64,000 nucleotides of DNA from Chryseobacterium ureilyticum (GTDB taxonomy: Bacteria; Bacteroidota; Bacteroidia; Flavobacteriales; Weeksellaceae): NCBI RefSeq assembly GCF_900156735.1, contig NZ_FTOL01000012.1, forward strand, positions 1 through 64,000. Reading direction: 5' to 3'. The notes under the pieces are model-generated. The model made no database searches, was not told the origin of the DNA, and saw nothing but the letters and a program-made list of their open reading frames with translations. Shown here piece after piece: positions 34,180-43,019 of this stretch. The position numbers were made by a program, and so were the translations under genes. Numbering within the stretch: the first letter of the stretch is position 1; each line of letters starts with the position of its first letter.

Positions 34180-34881
34180 TTAAAGTCCCAAAACGTCTTT
34201 CATTCCGAAGTTTCCTTTTTTATCTTTGATCCACTCAGCAGCTACTACTGCTCCTAAAGCAAATCCATTTCGGTTGAAAGCGGTATGTTTGATCTCAATC
34301 TCATCTACTTCACTTCTGTAGAAAACACTGTGAGTTCCCGGAACTTCATCTTCACGAACGGCGAAAATACCAAGTTCTTTCCCTTCAGTTTCTTCTAATT
34401 TCCATGCATCGAATTTAGGATTGTTATTAATAATACCTTCCGCTATGGAAATTGCGGTTCCGCTTGGAGCATCTTTTTTATGAATGTGATGAATTTCTTC
34501 CAATTGGCAAGAGTATTCATCTACGTTTTTCATAAGATCGGCTAGCTTTTCGTTTAAAGCAAAAAATAAATTCACTCCTAAGCTAAAGTTTGAACCATAT
34601 AAGAATGCTGTACCATTTTCTATAGCTAATTTTTCTATTTCTTCTTTTTTCTCCAACCAACCTGTTGTTCCACAAATCACCGGAATTTTATTTTCAAGAC
34701 AAGCCTTGATGTTATCATATGCCACTTCCGGCAATGAAAATTCGATCACAACATCGGGGTTATTAAGATTTTCAGCAGTTGGGGTTTCCTTTAGACGCGC
34801 CACTACTTCATGTCCTCTCTTCTGTGCAATCTCATCAATGATCTTACCCATTTTACCGTAACCAACTAATGCTATTTTCAT
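34180..34881 (-). CDS. dapB: 4-hydroxy-tetrahydrodipicolinate reductase
   Basis: A 233-aa NAD(P)H-dependent enzyme of the lysine/diaminopimelate pathway. The N-terminal dinucleotide site is VGYGKMGKIID, the middle has VICGTTGW, and the active-site block is EIHHIHKKDAPSGTA with its conserved His and Lys. Length is a little short but normal for Bacteroidota. It lies 58 bp after the DUF5683 gene. Confidence 0.95.
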   Translation of the reverse strand: MKIALVGYGKMGKIIDEIAQKRGHEVVARLKETPTAENLNNPDVVIEFSLPEVAYDNIKACLENKIPVICGTTGWLEKKEEIEKLAIENGTAFLYGSNFSLGVNLFFALNEKLADLMKNVDEYSCQLEEIHHIHKKDAPSGTAISIAEGIINNNPKFDAWKLEETEGKELGIFAVREDEVPGTHSVFYRSEVDEIEIKHTAFNRNGFALGAVVAAEWIKDKKGNFGMKDVLGL

Positions 34882-34939
34882 GTAATCTTTTTTATTTTAT
34901 TGTGACATAAGACCTTTCGGACTGATGTATTATTCTGTA

Positions 34940-35578
34940 TTAAAATCTATAACTTAAACTAAATCCTGTTTTTGGGGCATCATATCCATACTGATCCTGA
35001 ATCATTGATGGTTTAAAAGTAAGATCAGGGTCATGACGGCTCTCATAAAGATGAGCATCTACTACAGCATCTACAATATTCAAAATATAGATCAATCCTG
35101 TAATGGCAATGGCATAATCTCTTTGTCTTTTTGATCTGTCCTGCGCATTCCCCAGAGCTCTTTTATCTAACCATGGATGGCTATCCACAAATTCATTGGG
35201 TGTCCCATTCAGCTTGGCAATATAGTACTCACGATACTTTTTGTATTGGTTGTCATTCCATACAGCAATACCAACTCCGGCACCTACAGCTCCCCAAACA
35301 ATAGGAATCTTCCAGTATTTTTTATTATAAAACTGTCCTAATCCAGGAAATACTGCTGAGTACAATCCTGCTCTTGTAGGATTCAGTTTTATGGTTTTCT
35401 TGGTGGGACCATTGGCTTTTTCGAGATCAGAAATAATCTTTGATTCTGTTTTTCCAGGTTTTACAGCAGGATATTCCTCTTTCGAGGTTGTTTCTACCCG
35501 AACTGTATCAATAGGTGCAACTTGTGAATAGACCAATGCCGTGATACACAAGAAAAATGTGAAAAATATTTTCTTCAT
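34940..35578 (-). CDS. DUF5683 domain membrane protein
   Basis: A 212-aa exported protein with a signal peptide (ALVYSQ) and the DUF5683 core: LNPTRAGLYSAVFPGLGQFYNKKYWKIP, then two membrane segments, and IYILNIVDAVVDAHL. It ends in SLSYRF, an outer-membrane-like C-terminus. The function is unknown, but the position directly after parB (adjacent, no gap) and before dapB is conserved in flavobacteria. Confidence 0.85.
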   Translation of the reverse strand: MKKIFFTFFLCITALVYSQVAPIDTVRVETTSKEEYPAVKPGKTESKIISDLEKANGPTKKTIKLNPTRAGLYSAVFPGLGQFYNKKYWKIPIVWGAVGAGVGIAVWNDNQYKKYREYYIAKLNGTPNEFVDSHPWLDKRALGNAQDRSKRQRDYAIAITGLIYILNIVDAVVDAHLYESRHDPDLTFKPSMIQDQYGYDAPKTGFSLSYRF

Positions 35579-36469
35579 TTATTTAATGTGGGATAAAATA
35601 TATTCCAGCTCTTCTTCATTTTTGAAGTCCAGAACAATTTTACCTTTTTTACCGTTTCCAGAAGTCTTGATTTCTACTTTCACATCCAGGATGTCAGCAA
35701 TCGTCTTCTGTGCTCTTTTATAATTGTTGGATAGCTCGGCATTTACTTTTTTGGCAGCCGGAGACTTTGGATTTTTCAATGCAGCGGCAGCTTGTTCAGC
35801 CTGACGAACATTTAGTTTTTCCTTAATAATCAATTCAAATAAAACCTGCTGATGTTCTTCGCTTTCTATACTGATAATTGCTCTACCGTGTCCTGCAGAG
35901 ATCTCACCGCTTCTGATTGCATTCTGAATATCCGGATTTAACCTTAACAATCTGATTGAGTTAGTAATCGTACTTCTGTCTTTCCCTACTCTCTGGCTAA
36001 GGTTTTCCTGAGTAAGCCCGATTTCTTCTAAAAGCCTGTGATACGTCAAAGCGATTTCGATGGCATCAAGGTCTTCTCTCTGAATGTTTTCAACAAGAGC
36101 CATCTCAAGAAGTTCCTGATCATTCACCAAACGGATATATGCCGGAATAGCTGGTAAACCTGCAATTTTACTTGCTCTGTAACGTCTTTCCCCGGAAATA
36201 ATCTCAAACTTCTCGCCATCTTTCCTTAAGGTAATCGGTTGAATTACGCCTAAGTTTTTAATAGACTGAGCAAGTTCGTTTAATGCTTTTTCATCAAAAT
36301 AAGTTCTCGGCTGCGTCGGATTCGGATAAATATCTTCAAGCGCAACTTCTACAATATTTCCCACAAACTTATCTGCTCCTTCATCAGTAGCTGAATTGAT
36401 AGTTGCTTTGGATTCTGCACTTAAAATGGCGCCCAAACCGCGTCCCATAGCTCTTTTTTTGTCCTTCAT
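35579..36469 (-). CDS. parB: chromosome-partitioning protein ParB
   Basis: A 296-aa ParB/Spo0J protein. The CTP-binding N-terminal domain has PRTYFDEKALNELAQSI and the arginine patch GERRYRAS. The helix-turn-helix region holds LTQENLSQRVGKDRSTITN, and the C-terminal dimerisation region follows. It would load at parS sites near the origin and act with ParA. It is 70 bp after parA. The start MKDKKRAMGRGLGAIL is typical. Confidence 0.95.
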   Translation of the reverse strand: MKDKKRAMGRGLGAILSAESKATINSATDEGADKFVGNIVEVALEDIYPNPTQPRTYFDEKALNELAQSIKNLGVIQPITLRKDGEKFEIISGERRYRASKIAGLPAIPAYIRLVNDQELLEMALVENIQREDLDAIEIALTYHRLLEEIGLTQENLSQRVGKDRSTITNSIRLLRLNPDIQNAIRSGEISAGHGRAIISIESEEHQQVLFELIIKEKLNVRQAEQAAAALKNPKSPAAKKVNAELSNNYKRAQKTIADILDVKVEIKTSGNGKKGKIVLDFKNEEELEYILSHIK

Positions 36470-36478
36470 AGATATAAT

Positions 36479-36535
36479 TGATAAATGATGTCTGATAAGT
36501 GATGACTAGCATTCACTTTTTTGCCATTTATTGAT
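36479..36535. repeat. word-repeat imperfect hairpin between parA and parB
   Basis: The words GATAAATGATG and GATAAGTGATG on the left are answered on the right by CATTCACTT and CATTTATTGATT, giving an imperfect inverted repeat. It uses the same GATAAATGATG word as the spacer upstream of lepB. Confidence 0.45.
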
Positions 36536-36539
36536 TAAT

Positions 36540-37313
36540 TTAATTTTTTATTAAATTTTCGTTCTTTAAAAGAACTTCTTCAGCTAACTGAATGTACTGA
36601 ACTGCCCCTTTACTTTCGGCATCATAGTTCAGGATACTTTCTCCGAAGCTTGGTGCTTCACTTAATCTTACGTTTCTACTGATAATTGTTTCGAAAACCA
36701 TTTCAGGGAAATGTAAGTTTACTTCTTCTACTACTTGATTTGATAATCTTAATCTGCTGTCATACATTGTAAGAAGAAGACCTTCTATTCCAAGATCTTT
36801 GTTGTGAATTTTCTGAACATTTTTTACTGTATTCAAAAGTTTCCCCAGTCCTTCTAAAGCAAAATACTCGCATTGGATAGGAATAATCACAGAATCTGCT
36901 GCTGTAAGAGCGTTTACTGTAATAAGTCCTAAACTTGGTGCACAGTCGATGATAATATAATCATAATCATCTCTCACACTAGCCAGTGCTTTTTTCAGCA
37001 TATATTCGCGATCTTCTTTGTCTACCAATTCAATCTCTGCTGCTACCAAATCTATATGTGATGGAATGATATCAAGATTTGGAGTTGCTGTTCTCTTGAT
37101 ACAAACTCTTGTATCTGCACTATGCTCCAAAAGATTATATGTAGAATACTGTACATCTTCCACTCCCAACCCAGACGTTGCATTTGCCTGAGGGTCAGCA
37201 TCGATGATTAATATTTTTTTTTCCAATACTCCTAATGCTGCTGCTAAATTTACAGCGGTGGTAGTTTTCCCAACACCTCCTTTTTGATTAGCAATACCTA
37301 TGATTTTTGCCAT
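36540..37313 (-). CDS. parA: chromosome-partitioning ATPase ParA
   Basis: A 257-aa Walker-type ATPase. The deviant Walker A is KGGVGKTTT, followed by IDADPQAN and the Walker B DCAPSLG. The chosen start is ATG at 37313 (MAKIIGIANQKGG). An upstream in-frame TTG at 37334 lies inside the likely -7 box and is not used. Together with ParB it segregates the chromosome. Confidence 0.95.
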   Translation of the reverse strand: MAKIIGIANQKGGVGKTTTAVNLAAALGVLEKKILIIDADPQANATSGLGVEDVQYSTYNLLEHSADTRVCIKRTATPNLDIIPSHIDLVAAEIELVDKEDREYMLKKALASVRDDYDYIIIDCAPSLGLITVNALTAADSVIIPIQCEYFALEGLGKLLNTVKNVQKIHNKDLGIEGLLLTMYDSRLRLSNQVVEEVNLHFPEMVFETIISRNVRLSEAPSFGESILNYDAESKGAVQYIQLAEEVLLKNENLIKN

Positions 37314-37331
37314 TATTAGAACTTTAAGTTT

Positions 37332-37339
37332 CAAAAATA
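37332..37339 (-). promoter_or_regulatory. putative -7 box of parAB
   Basis: Reads TATTTTTG on the minus strand, 19 bp upstream of the parA ATG. It supports the ATG over the upstream TTG start. Confidence 0.4.
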
Positions 37340-37420
37340 CACTTTTTTCTTTGCTCCCGATGAATGGGTAAAATCAAAATTGAGTTAAAATATTGTTAAT
37401 AAGCAATTTAACTATTAAAA

Positions 37421-37453
37421 AAATTATCCACAAAAAAAATTCTTTGTGGATAA
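37421..37453 (-). terminator. tonB terminator whose arms are perfect DnaA boxes
   Basis: TTATCCACAAA (37424-37434) pairs with TTTGTGGATAA (37443-37453) across an 8-nt loop, followed on the minus strand by seven T residues. Each arm contains a consensus DnaA box, TTATCCACA, in inverted orientation. Confidence 0.7.
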
Positions 37454-37476
37454 CTATTAAAATTTGAGTTTCGATA

Positions 37477-38331
37477 TTAATTATCAAACTTCATAGAGAT
37501 TGGAAACTTGAAGTAACTTCTTACAAATTCTCCTTTTTTGTTTTTGGCAGGAATCCATTTTCCTTTGTTAGAAATTGACTTCACTGTTCTTACCGCTTCA
37601 TTATTAAAATCGGCGTTGGTTCCATTAGCTTTTACCCCTGAGATTGTTCCATCCATTTCTACAATGAAAGTAACCGTAGTTTTTACAATGTTTTCTGATT
37701 CAAATCCAGAAGCATCAAAGTTGTTCATTACTTTGTTTCTGAAAGAGTCTATTCCGCCATTAAAATTGGCTTCTACTCCAAGATCTCCTTCATCAACAAT
37801 TATATTTTTGTCTACCGGCACCTGAATGGTTGGTGGCGGCGTATTGATTGCCGGTCCATTTCCTATAGGCGCAGTTGTTGGAACATGAGTATTTGGCGCT
37901 ACAATATCCCCTTTAAAATTGTTTGTAAAGCCTGCTACTGCATCATCAGGAATGGGATCTTTTTTTACATTATCCTGAGCATTCCTTGATGGTGTTGGAA
38001 CTGTGCTATCAAATGTCTTTGTATTCGGAGCGGTTGCTGGTTTTACCGGTGTAATAGTTACTGGCGGAGTAACCTGTGTATTTGGAATCTCTGGCATAAA
38101 GTCTATAATAACTCCTTCCGGACCTTTTGCTACAGGCTCTGTTTTAAATGCTGAGATAGCAAATGGAGTAATTGAAATTGCCGCCAATAAGCTCACTCCT
38201 ACAAAAAGTGCTTTGGTTAATATTCTATCTGATTCGTTTCTTAATGCATAGGCGCCATATTCTTTATTACGGTGCTCAAAAAGAACTTCGTTGAAGCGAA
38301 ATTCTTGGTTTTGGTTCATGTGTTTCATCAC
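37477..38331 (-). CDS. tonB: TonB family energy transducer
   Basis: A 284-aa inner-membrane-anchored protein. A cytoplasmic start typical of Bacteroidota TonB (FNEVLFEHRNKEYGAYALR) is followed by one membrane segment (about 45-65), a Pro/Thr-rich periplasmic linker (90-180) and a C-terminal TonB domain (about 205-284) with VTFIVEMDGTISGVKANG and closing FKFPISMKF. It passes proton-motive energy to outer-membrane receptors. Met5 (MNQNQEF) is an alternative start. Confidence 0.88.
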   Translation of the reverse strand: MMKHMNQNQEFRFNEVLFEHRNKEYGAYALRNESDRILTKALFVGVSLLAAISITPFAISAFKTEPVAKGPEGVIIDFMPEIPNTQVTPPVTITPVKPATAPNTKTFDSTVPTPSRNAQDNVKKDPIPDDAVAGFTNNFKGDIVAPNTHVPTTAPIGNGPAINTPPPTIQVPVDKNIIVDEGDLGVEANFNGGIDSFRNKVMNNFDASGFESENIVKTTVTFIVEMDGTISGVKANGTNADFNNEAVRTVKSISNKGKWIPAKNKKGEFVRSYFKFPISMKFDN

Positions 38332-38524
38332 TATTACTATTTAAACTGTTAAAAAAAGTGATTATTAGTTTTATTAGTTCTTATCGATAAGCAATGTTTC
38401 AATATCAAAAGATTTGCCAGAATTTTACCAAAACAACATAATATTATAAAATTTTATGAAAATGTTTAAAATTTAACATTTCAACTATTGAAAATATACA
38501 CCTAAAATTCATTAAAGTATTGGA

Positions 38525-38815
38525 TTATGTAAAAATCATCAGCAGCATAATCACTGGTATTAATAATCCCAGTGCATTGATAATAATAAGAATAACTGAA
38601 CTGATCTTTGCTCTTTTATAACTTTTAGCGGCAAAATAAATACCGGCAACACTAAATAACAAGCTGCAAACAATAAACAATTTCCACAGAAAATTATTAT
38701 GAAGATTTATTGGAAACCCTAAATAAACACCTATTAAAACAGCATATGCAATAGTAAAGTATAAGCTTATTACAATATTGTTCATTGTAGATTGGGGTAC
38801 TCTCTTATTTTCCAT
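38525..38815 (-). CDS. small three-helix membrane protein, unknown function
   Basis: A 96-aa hydrophobic protein with three predicted membrane segments (about residues 12-34, 43-63 and 72-95) and a basic loop (KSYKRAK). I recognise no family. It stands alone between tonB and purA, with the same coding character as its neighbours, so it is probably a real gene. Confidence 0.6.
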   Translation of the reverse strand: MENKRVPQSTMNNIVISLYFTIAYAVLIGVYLGFPINLHNNFLWKLFIVCSLLFSVAGIYFAAKSYKRAKISSVILIIINALGLLIPVIMLLMIFT

Positions 38816-38926
38816 TTAATTTAATATAAGATTTAAATATAAGGACTTTCAACAACATTAACATTTTTGGACCACATGATTATCCATGTCAATATTTAAA
38901 ACTTTAACATGAATAGCAGACAAAAA

Positions 38927-38958
38927 AAAGAGACCATCAAAATTGACAGTCTCTTTTT
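38927..38958 (-). terminator. intrinsic terminator of purA
   Basis: On the minus strand AAGAGAC and GTCTCTT form the stem, with a further TCAA/TTGA pairing inside, followed by a T-run. Confidence 0.75.
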
Positions 38959-38978
38959 TATTTTATTTTCTAAGTGTA

Positions 38979-40265
38979 TTAGAATAATTCTTTTCTGATA
39001 ATGTTCTGGCTTCTTTCTGGTCCTACAGAAACTAAGTAAACATTGATTCCTAAATATTCTTCAATAAACTCGATGTACTTCTGAGCATTTACCGGAAGTT
39101 CATCATAGCTTCTCGCTTTAGTAATATCTTCTTCCCAACCTGGTAAATCATGGTAGATTGACTCATAGTTGTATAATTTTTCTGTTGACGAAGTAAAGTA
39201 ATCGATAATCTTTCCGTCTTCAGTTTTGTAATGTGTAACGATTTTAAGGTTTTCAATTCCTGTAAGAACGTCTAGTTTAGTAATTACAAGGTTATTGATC
39301 CCGTTGATCATACAAGCATGCTTCAAAGAAACAAGATCTAACCAACCTGTTCTTCTCGGTCTTCCTGTAGTTGCTCCAAATTCACCACCGATCTGTCTGA
39401 TTTTTTCACCTAATTCGTTATCCAATTCAGATGGGAAAGGTCCGTTACCTACTCTTGTACAGTATGCTTTTGCAACACCGATCAGGTTTTGAAGTGAAGT
39501 TGGCGGAACTCCTGCTCCTGAGCAAACTCCTCCCGTAGATGGAGAAGATGAAGTTACATACGGATAAGTACCGAAATCAATATCAAGCATTAATGCCTGT
39601 GCTCCTTCAAATAAAACGTTTTTACCGTCTCTGATCGCTTCATTTAGCTCTAATTCAGTATCAACGATTCTGTCCTGCAGTTGTTTTCCAATTTCTAAAT
39701 ATTCATTATAGATCTCTTCAACGTCTAACGCTGGTTTTCCGTAATATTTTTCAAAAAGAGAGTTTTTAACTTTTAAGTTTTTCTCAATTTTATCTCTTAA
39801 AATTTCAGGATTTAAAAGGTCAACCATTCTGATTCCAACTCTTGCAATTTTATCTTCATAACAAGGTCCGATACCTTTTTTGGTTGTTCCGATCTGAGTT
39901 CCTCCGTGTTCCTCTTCACGGTAAGTATCCAAAAGGATGTGGTAAGGCATGATAACATGCGCTCTTCTGCTGATAAAAATGTGATCTGTTTTCAAGCCTT
40001 TGCTTTCAATCTGATTCACTTCTTTAATAAAAGATTTAGGGTTTACCACTACTCCGTTCGCAATGATACATTTCCCTTTGCATTGAAGAACTCCTGAAGG
40101 AAGAAGGTGTAAAACGAATTTTTCTTCACCTACATATACCGTGTGACCAGCGTTGTCTCCACCCTGGAAACGCACTACATAGTCTGATTTTGCAGATAAA
40201 ACATCCGTGATTTTACCTTTACCTTCATCTCCATACTGAAGACCTACAACTACATAAGTTGACAT
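38979..40265 (-). CDS. purA: adenylosuccinate synthetase
   Basis: A 428-aa cytoplasmic GTP-dependent enzyme joining IMP and aspartate in AMP synthesis. The GTP-binding loop is GLQYGDEGKGK (8-18), the active-site His lies in GDNAGHTVY, and KKGIGPCYEDK and the C-terminal GPERSQNI are conserved. It stands alone with its own terminator, and a full promoter is visible (TTTG, 20 bp, TAATTTTG). Confidence 0.97.
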   Translation of the reverse strand: MSTYVVVGLQYGDEGKGKITDVLSAKSDYVVRFQGGDNAGHTVYVGEEKFVLHLLPSGVLQCKGKCIIANGVVVNPKSFIKEVNQIESKGLKTDHIFISRRAHVIMPYHILLDTYREEEHGGTQIGTTKKGIGPCYEDKIARVGIRMVDLLNPEILRDKIEKNLKVKNSLFEKYYGKPALDVEEIYNEYLEIGKQLQDRIVDTELELNEAIRDGKNVLFEGAQALMLDIDFGTYPYVTSSSPSTGGVCSGAGVPPTSLQNLIGVAKAYCTRVGNGPFPSELDNELGEKIRQIGGEFGATTGRPRRTGWLDLVSLKHACMINGINNLVITKLDVLTGIENLKIVTHYKTEDGKIIDYFTSSTEKLYNYESIYHDLPGWEEDITKARSYDELPVNAQKYIEFIEEYLGINVYLVSVGPERSQNIIRKELF

Positions 40266-40291
40266 ATTTTACTTTTGTTTTAAGATTCGTG

Positions 40292-40323
40292 CAAAATTAC
40301 TCTGAAAAAAAATGACAGCCAAA
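40292..40323 (-). promoter_or_regulatory. purA promoter (TTTG-N20-TAATTTTG)
   Basis: On the minus strand TTTG (40320-40323) is followed after exactly 20 bp by TAATTTTG (40292-40299), an excellent match to the Bacteroidota housekeeping promoter, 27 bp upstream of the purA ATG. Confidence 0.7.
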
Positions 40324-40433
40324 TTATAGTGGTAATTTATTTTTGGATGGGGTGAAAATCATGGGGTTTAATATTTTAAAAACAAACCTATGAAAGGATT
40401 TATTCTGTATTATTGTAATTATAAAAAACTAGA

Positions 40434-41051
40434 ATGCAACCCAATTCAACAAAAGATTATATTAGAGTAGCCAGAGAATACTTATTAAAAAATATTGGAG
40501 ATCACATTGATGTTATAGAAGAATATGCTGAAGATCTTGATGATGTTTTTTTATTTTTTTATCAATCTAAAAAATATCTTGAAACAAGAGACGAAAGATA
40601 CATGTTGATTGGACAAGGTCCTATGTTTATTATAAAAAAAGACGGAAGAATTATAGATTATGGAAGTGCTTGGGGGCATAAAATGGCACGAATAGACATA
40701 ATTAATAAGTTAAATAAGGAAAGATTAATAAGAATATTCTATAAAGATTATGACATATGGAATGATTATTATGTCCGTAATATAAGTTACAAATTGATCA
40801 TCAAAAAGCTTCACGAAGATGATATTGAGGGTTTTATCTCCATATTATTGAAAAATAAGATTCAATACCATGTTATTGATGAGAACAAAGATTATTCATC
40901 TCATTATTATAGTAAAGAACAACTTGAAAAGAAATTCGAAAAATTCCCTGTCAATCTGGGTAATAGATTTTCTAATTTTTTCCCTGATGTTCTTATTGAG
41001 CTGATTAACGATTATCCATATTGTGATTTTACACTTTCTGAAGATGTTTAA
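40434..41051 (+). CDS. Imm35-like immunity protein homologue (orphan)
   Basis: A 205-aa soluble protein. Residues about 5-85 resemble the immunity protein 35 family: a helical start (AREYLLKNIG), then DDVFLFFYQSKKYLETRD and LIGQGPMFIIKKDGRIIDYG, the typical strand-rich core. The C-terminal 120 residues (rich in Asp, Tyr and Lys) match nothing I know. Imm35 proteins usually protect against contact-dependent or polymorphic toxins, but no toxin gene is adjacent. The DNA is more AT-rich than the neighbouring hydrolase, which hints at acquisition. Confidence 0.6.
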   Translation: MQPNSTKDYIRVAREYLLKNIGDHIDVIEEYAEDLDDVFLFFYQSKKYLETRDERYMLIGQGPMFIIKKDGRIIDYGSAWGHKMARIDIINKLNKERLIRIFYKDYDIWNDYYVRNISYKLIIKKLHEDDIEGFISILLKNKIQYHVIDENKDYSSHYYSKEQLEKKFEKFPVNLGNRFSNFFPDVLIELINDYPYCDFTLSEDV

Positions 41052-41076
41052 TAAAGGTATTTTTTTATTTATTGTG

Positions 41077-41084
41077 TATCTTTG
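41077..41084 (+). promoter_or_regulatory. putative -7 box of the alpha/beta hydrolase gene
   Basis: TATCTTTG matches TAnnTTTG, 22 bp upstream of the ATG, so the hydrolase can be transcribed separately from the Imm35-like gene. Confidence 0.45.
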
Positions 41085-41106
41085 ATAAGCATTTAAACAA
41101 GCTATT

Positions 41107-42039
41107 ATGCCAATTTCTAAAGCATCTGCATACCTGCCATCAAATATTAACAGTGAATCCCAACTGTTTTATACTATGTTTTCACCAGAAACGGTAAAAG
41201 CCACCTTACTCATTGTTCACGGTATGCAGGAACACAGTGGAAGATACGCTGAAATAGCAGAATATTTTGCTAATCATGGAATTGCAGTCTTGACATATGA
41301 TCACCTAGGACATGGGAAGTCTGTAAAAGATAAAAACGAGATTGGTTTCTTCCAGCTTGACAAACCTGATGACAGACTGATTTCTGATGCAGAAATGATG
41401 GCAGATCACCTTGCAGCACAATATCCGGATGTTCCCCATTTTATTTTGGGACATTCTATGGGATCTTTTGTGACCCGTTGTCTTCTTAAGAGAGCGAGTA
41501 AGAAATTTGCAGGGGCTATTATTACCGGAACTGGTGGACCTTTGCCGGGAATTGATGTATTAAGAAGGTATTTATCATTCGCTAATATGATAGCACCCCA
41601 TCATCGTACTTTTCTAAATTCTGTGTTTACCAAAGTCAATAATAAACAATTTAAAAAGGATAAAAATTTTGGTGACACAAGCTGGCTAAGCGTTAATCAA
41701 AAAAACAGAACAGCTTTTGAACAGGACGAGTTGTGTGGGATTCCTTTCACGCATAATGCCTTTTATACCCTGTTTACGGTTTATAAAAGAGCAACTACAA
41801 GGAATTGGGCTGCTTCTATTTCCCTATCGTTCCCTTTCCTGTTTGTAAGTGGACAAAATGATCCAATCGGAGATTTTGGTAAAGGAGTTACCCTTACCAT
41901 CAATAATTTAAAAAATGATGGATTTCAGGATGTCAATGCAAAGATTTATCCGGAGATGCGTCATGAGATTTTAAATGAAGAGATACGAGAGAAGGTTCTG
42001 AGTGAGATTTATGATTGGATGTTGAAACATGGTAAATAG
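41107..42039 (+). CDS. alpha/beta hydrolase, monoacylglycerol lipase-like
   Basis: A 310-aa cytoplasmic esterase or lipase of the serine aminopeptidase S33/MGL group. The oxyanion-hole region is LIVHGMQEHSGRY, followed by DHLGHGKS. The nucleophile Ser lies in LGHSMGS (about residue 117), the acid in SGQNDPIGDFG and the His in PEMRHEILNE. Monoglyceride or lysophospholipid cleavage is likely, though the substrate is not certain. Confidence 0.88.
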   Translation: MPISKASAYLPSNINSESQLFYTMFSPETVKATLLIVHGMQEHSGRYAEIAEYFANHGIAVLTYDHLGHGKSVKDKNEIGFFQLDKPDDRLISDAEMMADHLAAQYPDVPHFILGHSMGSFVTRCLLKRASKKFAGAIITGTGGPLPGIDVLRRYLSFANMIAPHHRTFLNSVFTKVNNKQFKKDKNFGDTSWLSVNQKNRTAFEQDELCGIPFTHNAFYTLFTVYKRATTRNWAASISLSFPFLFVSGQNDPIGDFGKGVTLTINNLKNDGFQDVNAKIYPEMRHEILNEEIREKVLSEIYDWMLKHGK

Positions 42040-42061
42040 GTTCTTACGGATTTTTTCTTGT

Positions 42062-42217
42062 TATACTTTTGTCTTGAAACAAAAGTATACAAAAGTTCAA
42101 GACTGGAATCATCCGCTAAAAATTTAAATATACTCCTAAAATTCCCAAACTCGCATGGATCACTTGATACAGCTTCGATTCAATGGGCCAACCATGCTCA
42201 GACAGTGGGAATTTTTT
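42062..42217. repeat. structured intergenic repeat element with two stem-loops
   Basis: TATACTTTTGT (42062-42072) pairs with ACAAAAGTATA (42079-42089). About 50 bp on, AAAATTCCCA (42138-42147) pairs with TGGGAATTTT (42206-42215), and CCGCTAAAAATT and AATTTTTTAACGG bracket the second stem. I recall similar blocks in spacers of related genomes, so this is probably a dispersed repeat; the first stem may also end the hydrolase transcript. Confidence 0.55.
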
Positions 42218-42314
42218 AACGGATTATATTGAAATTTTCTTAACACTCCTAATTCCTAAGTCGATGAAGAAATACAACCTACTTATCAAAGTAGTGAACA
42301 AGTATTCAATCTTC

Positions 42315-43019
42315 TTACCTACCACTACTTTCAATCCATTCTGAGAAAGGTTTCCGATAGGTTTCTCCTACAGTGACGAAATCCATGTTTCTCATCTGGA
42401 TTCTGTTTCCTTCAATGACTTTGATTTTATCAGTTGCGATAATGTAAGACCTATGAATACGCATAAATCTGTTTTCAGGAAGTTTCTCTAAAATATCTTT
42501 CATATTTTCCAGCACCATGATTTTATCGTTGATGGTGTGAATTCTGATATAATCTTTCAATCCTTCAATATAAATAATCTCATCAAGGGCTATTTTGTAA
42601 TATTTTCTGTCTGACCGGACAAAAAGATGGTCCATCTGCGACTCAGGAATGAATGCTTGCTGCCATTGTATAAATTTTTGTACTCCTTGATAAAAACGAT
42701 TAAAAGTAATTGGCTTCAATAAAAAATCTACCACATGAAAATCAAAAGCTTCCAAAGCATATTCAGCATAAGCAGTGGTTACAATGAAATTATGATTCTT
42801 ATTGAACATTTTCATCATTTCAATTCCCGTAAGCTCAGGCATCTGAATATCAATAAAAATAAGGTCTATATTTTCTGACCCCAGCAATCTCATCACTTCA
42901 TACACGTCACTTCCGGCATAAATGATATTCAGTAGATCTGTTTTTTGGGCATAATCATTTAAAAGCCTTACAGCAAAGGGTTCATCATCAAGGATAATAC
43001 AATTGATCTTTTGTCTCAT
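42315..43019 (-). CDS. LytTR-family response regulator
   Basis: A 234-aa response regulator. The receiver domain (1-120) has the acidic pair (ILDDEP), the phospho-acceptor Asp in LIFIDIQMPEL and Lys in FLLKPI. The C-terminal LytTR DNA-binding domain (about 135-230) has FVRSDRKYYKIALDEIIYIEGLKDYI in outline and RIHRSYII. It overlaps the kinase gene by 4 bp (ATGA). LytTR proteins bind paired 9-bp direct repeats; a matching site lies upstream of the operon. Confidence 0.93.
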   Translation of the reverse strand: MRQKINCIILDDEPFAVRLLNDYAQKTDLLNIIYAGSDVYEVMRLLGSENIDLIFIDIQMPELTGIEMMKMFNKNHNFIVTTAYAEYALEAFDFHVVDFLLKPITFNRFYQGVQKFIQWQQAFIPESQMDHLFVRSDRKYYKIALDEIIYIEGLKDYIRIHTINDKIMVLENMKDILEKLPENRFMRIHRSYIIATDKIKVIEGNRIQMRNMDFVTVGETYRKPFSEWIESSGR

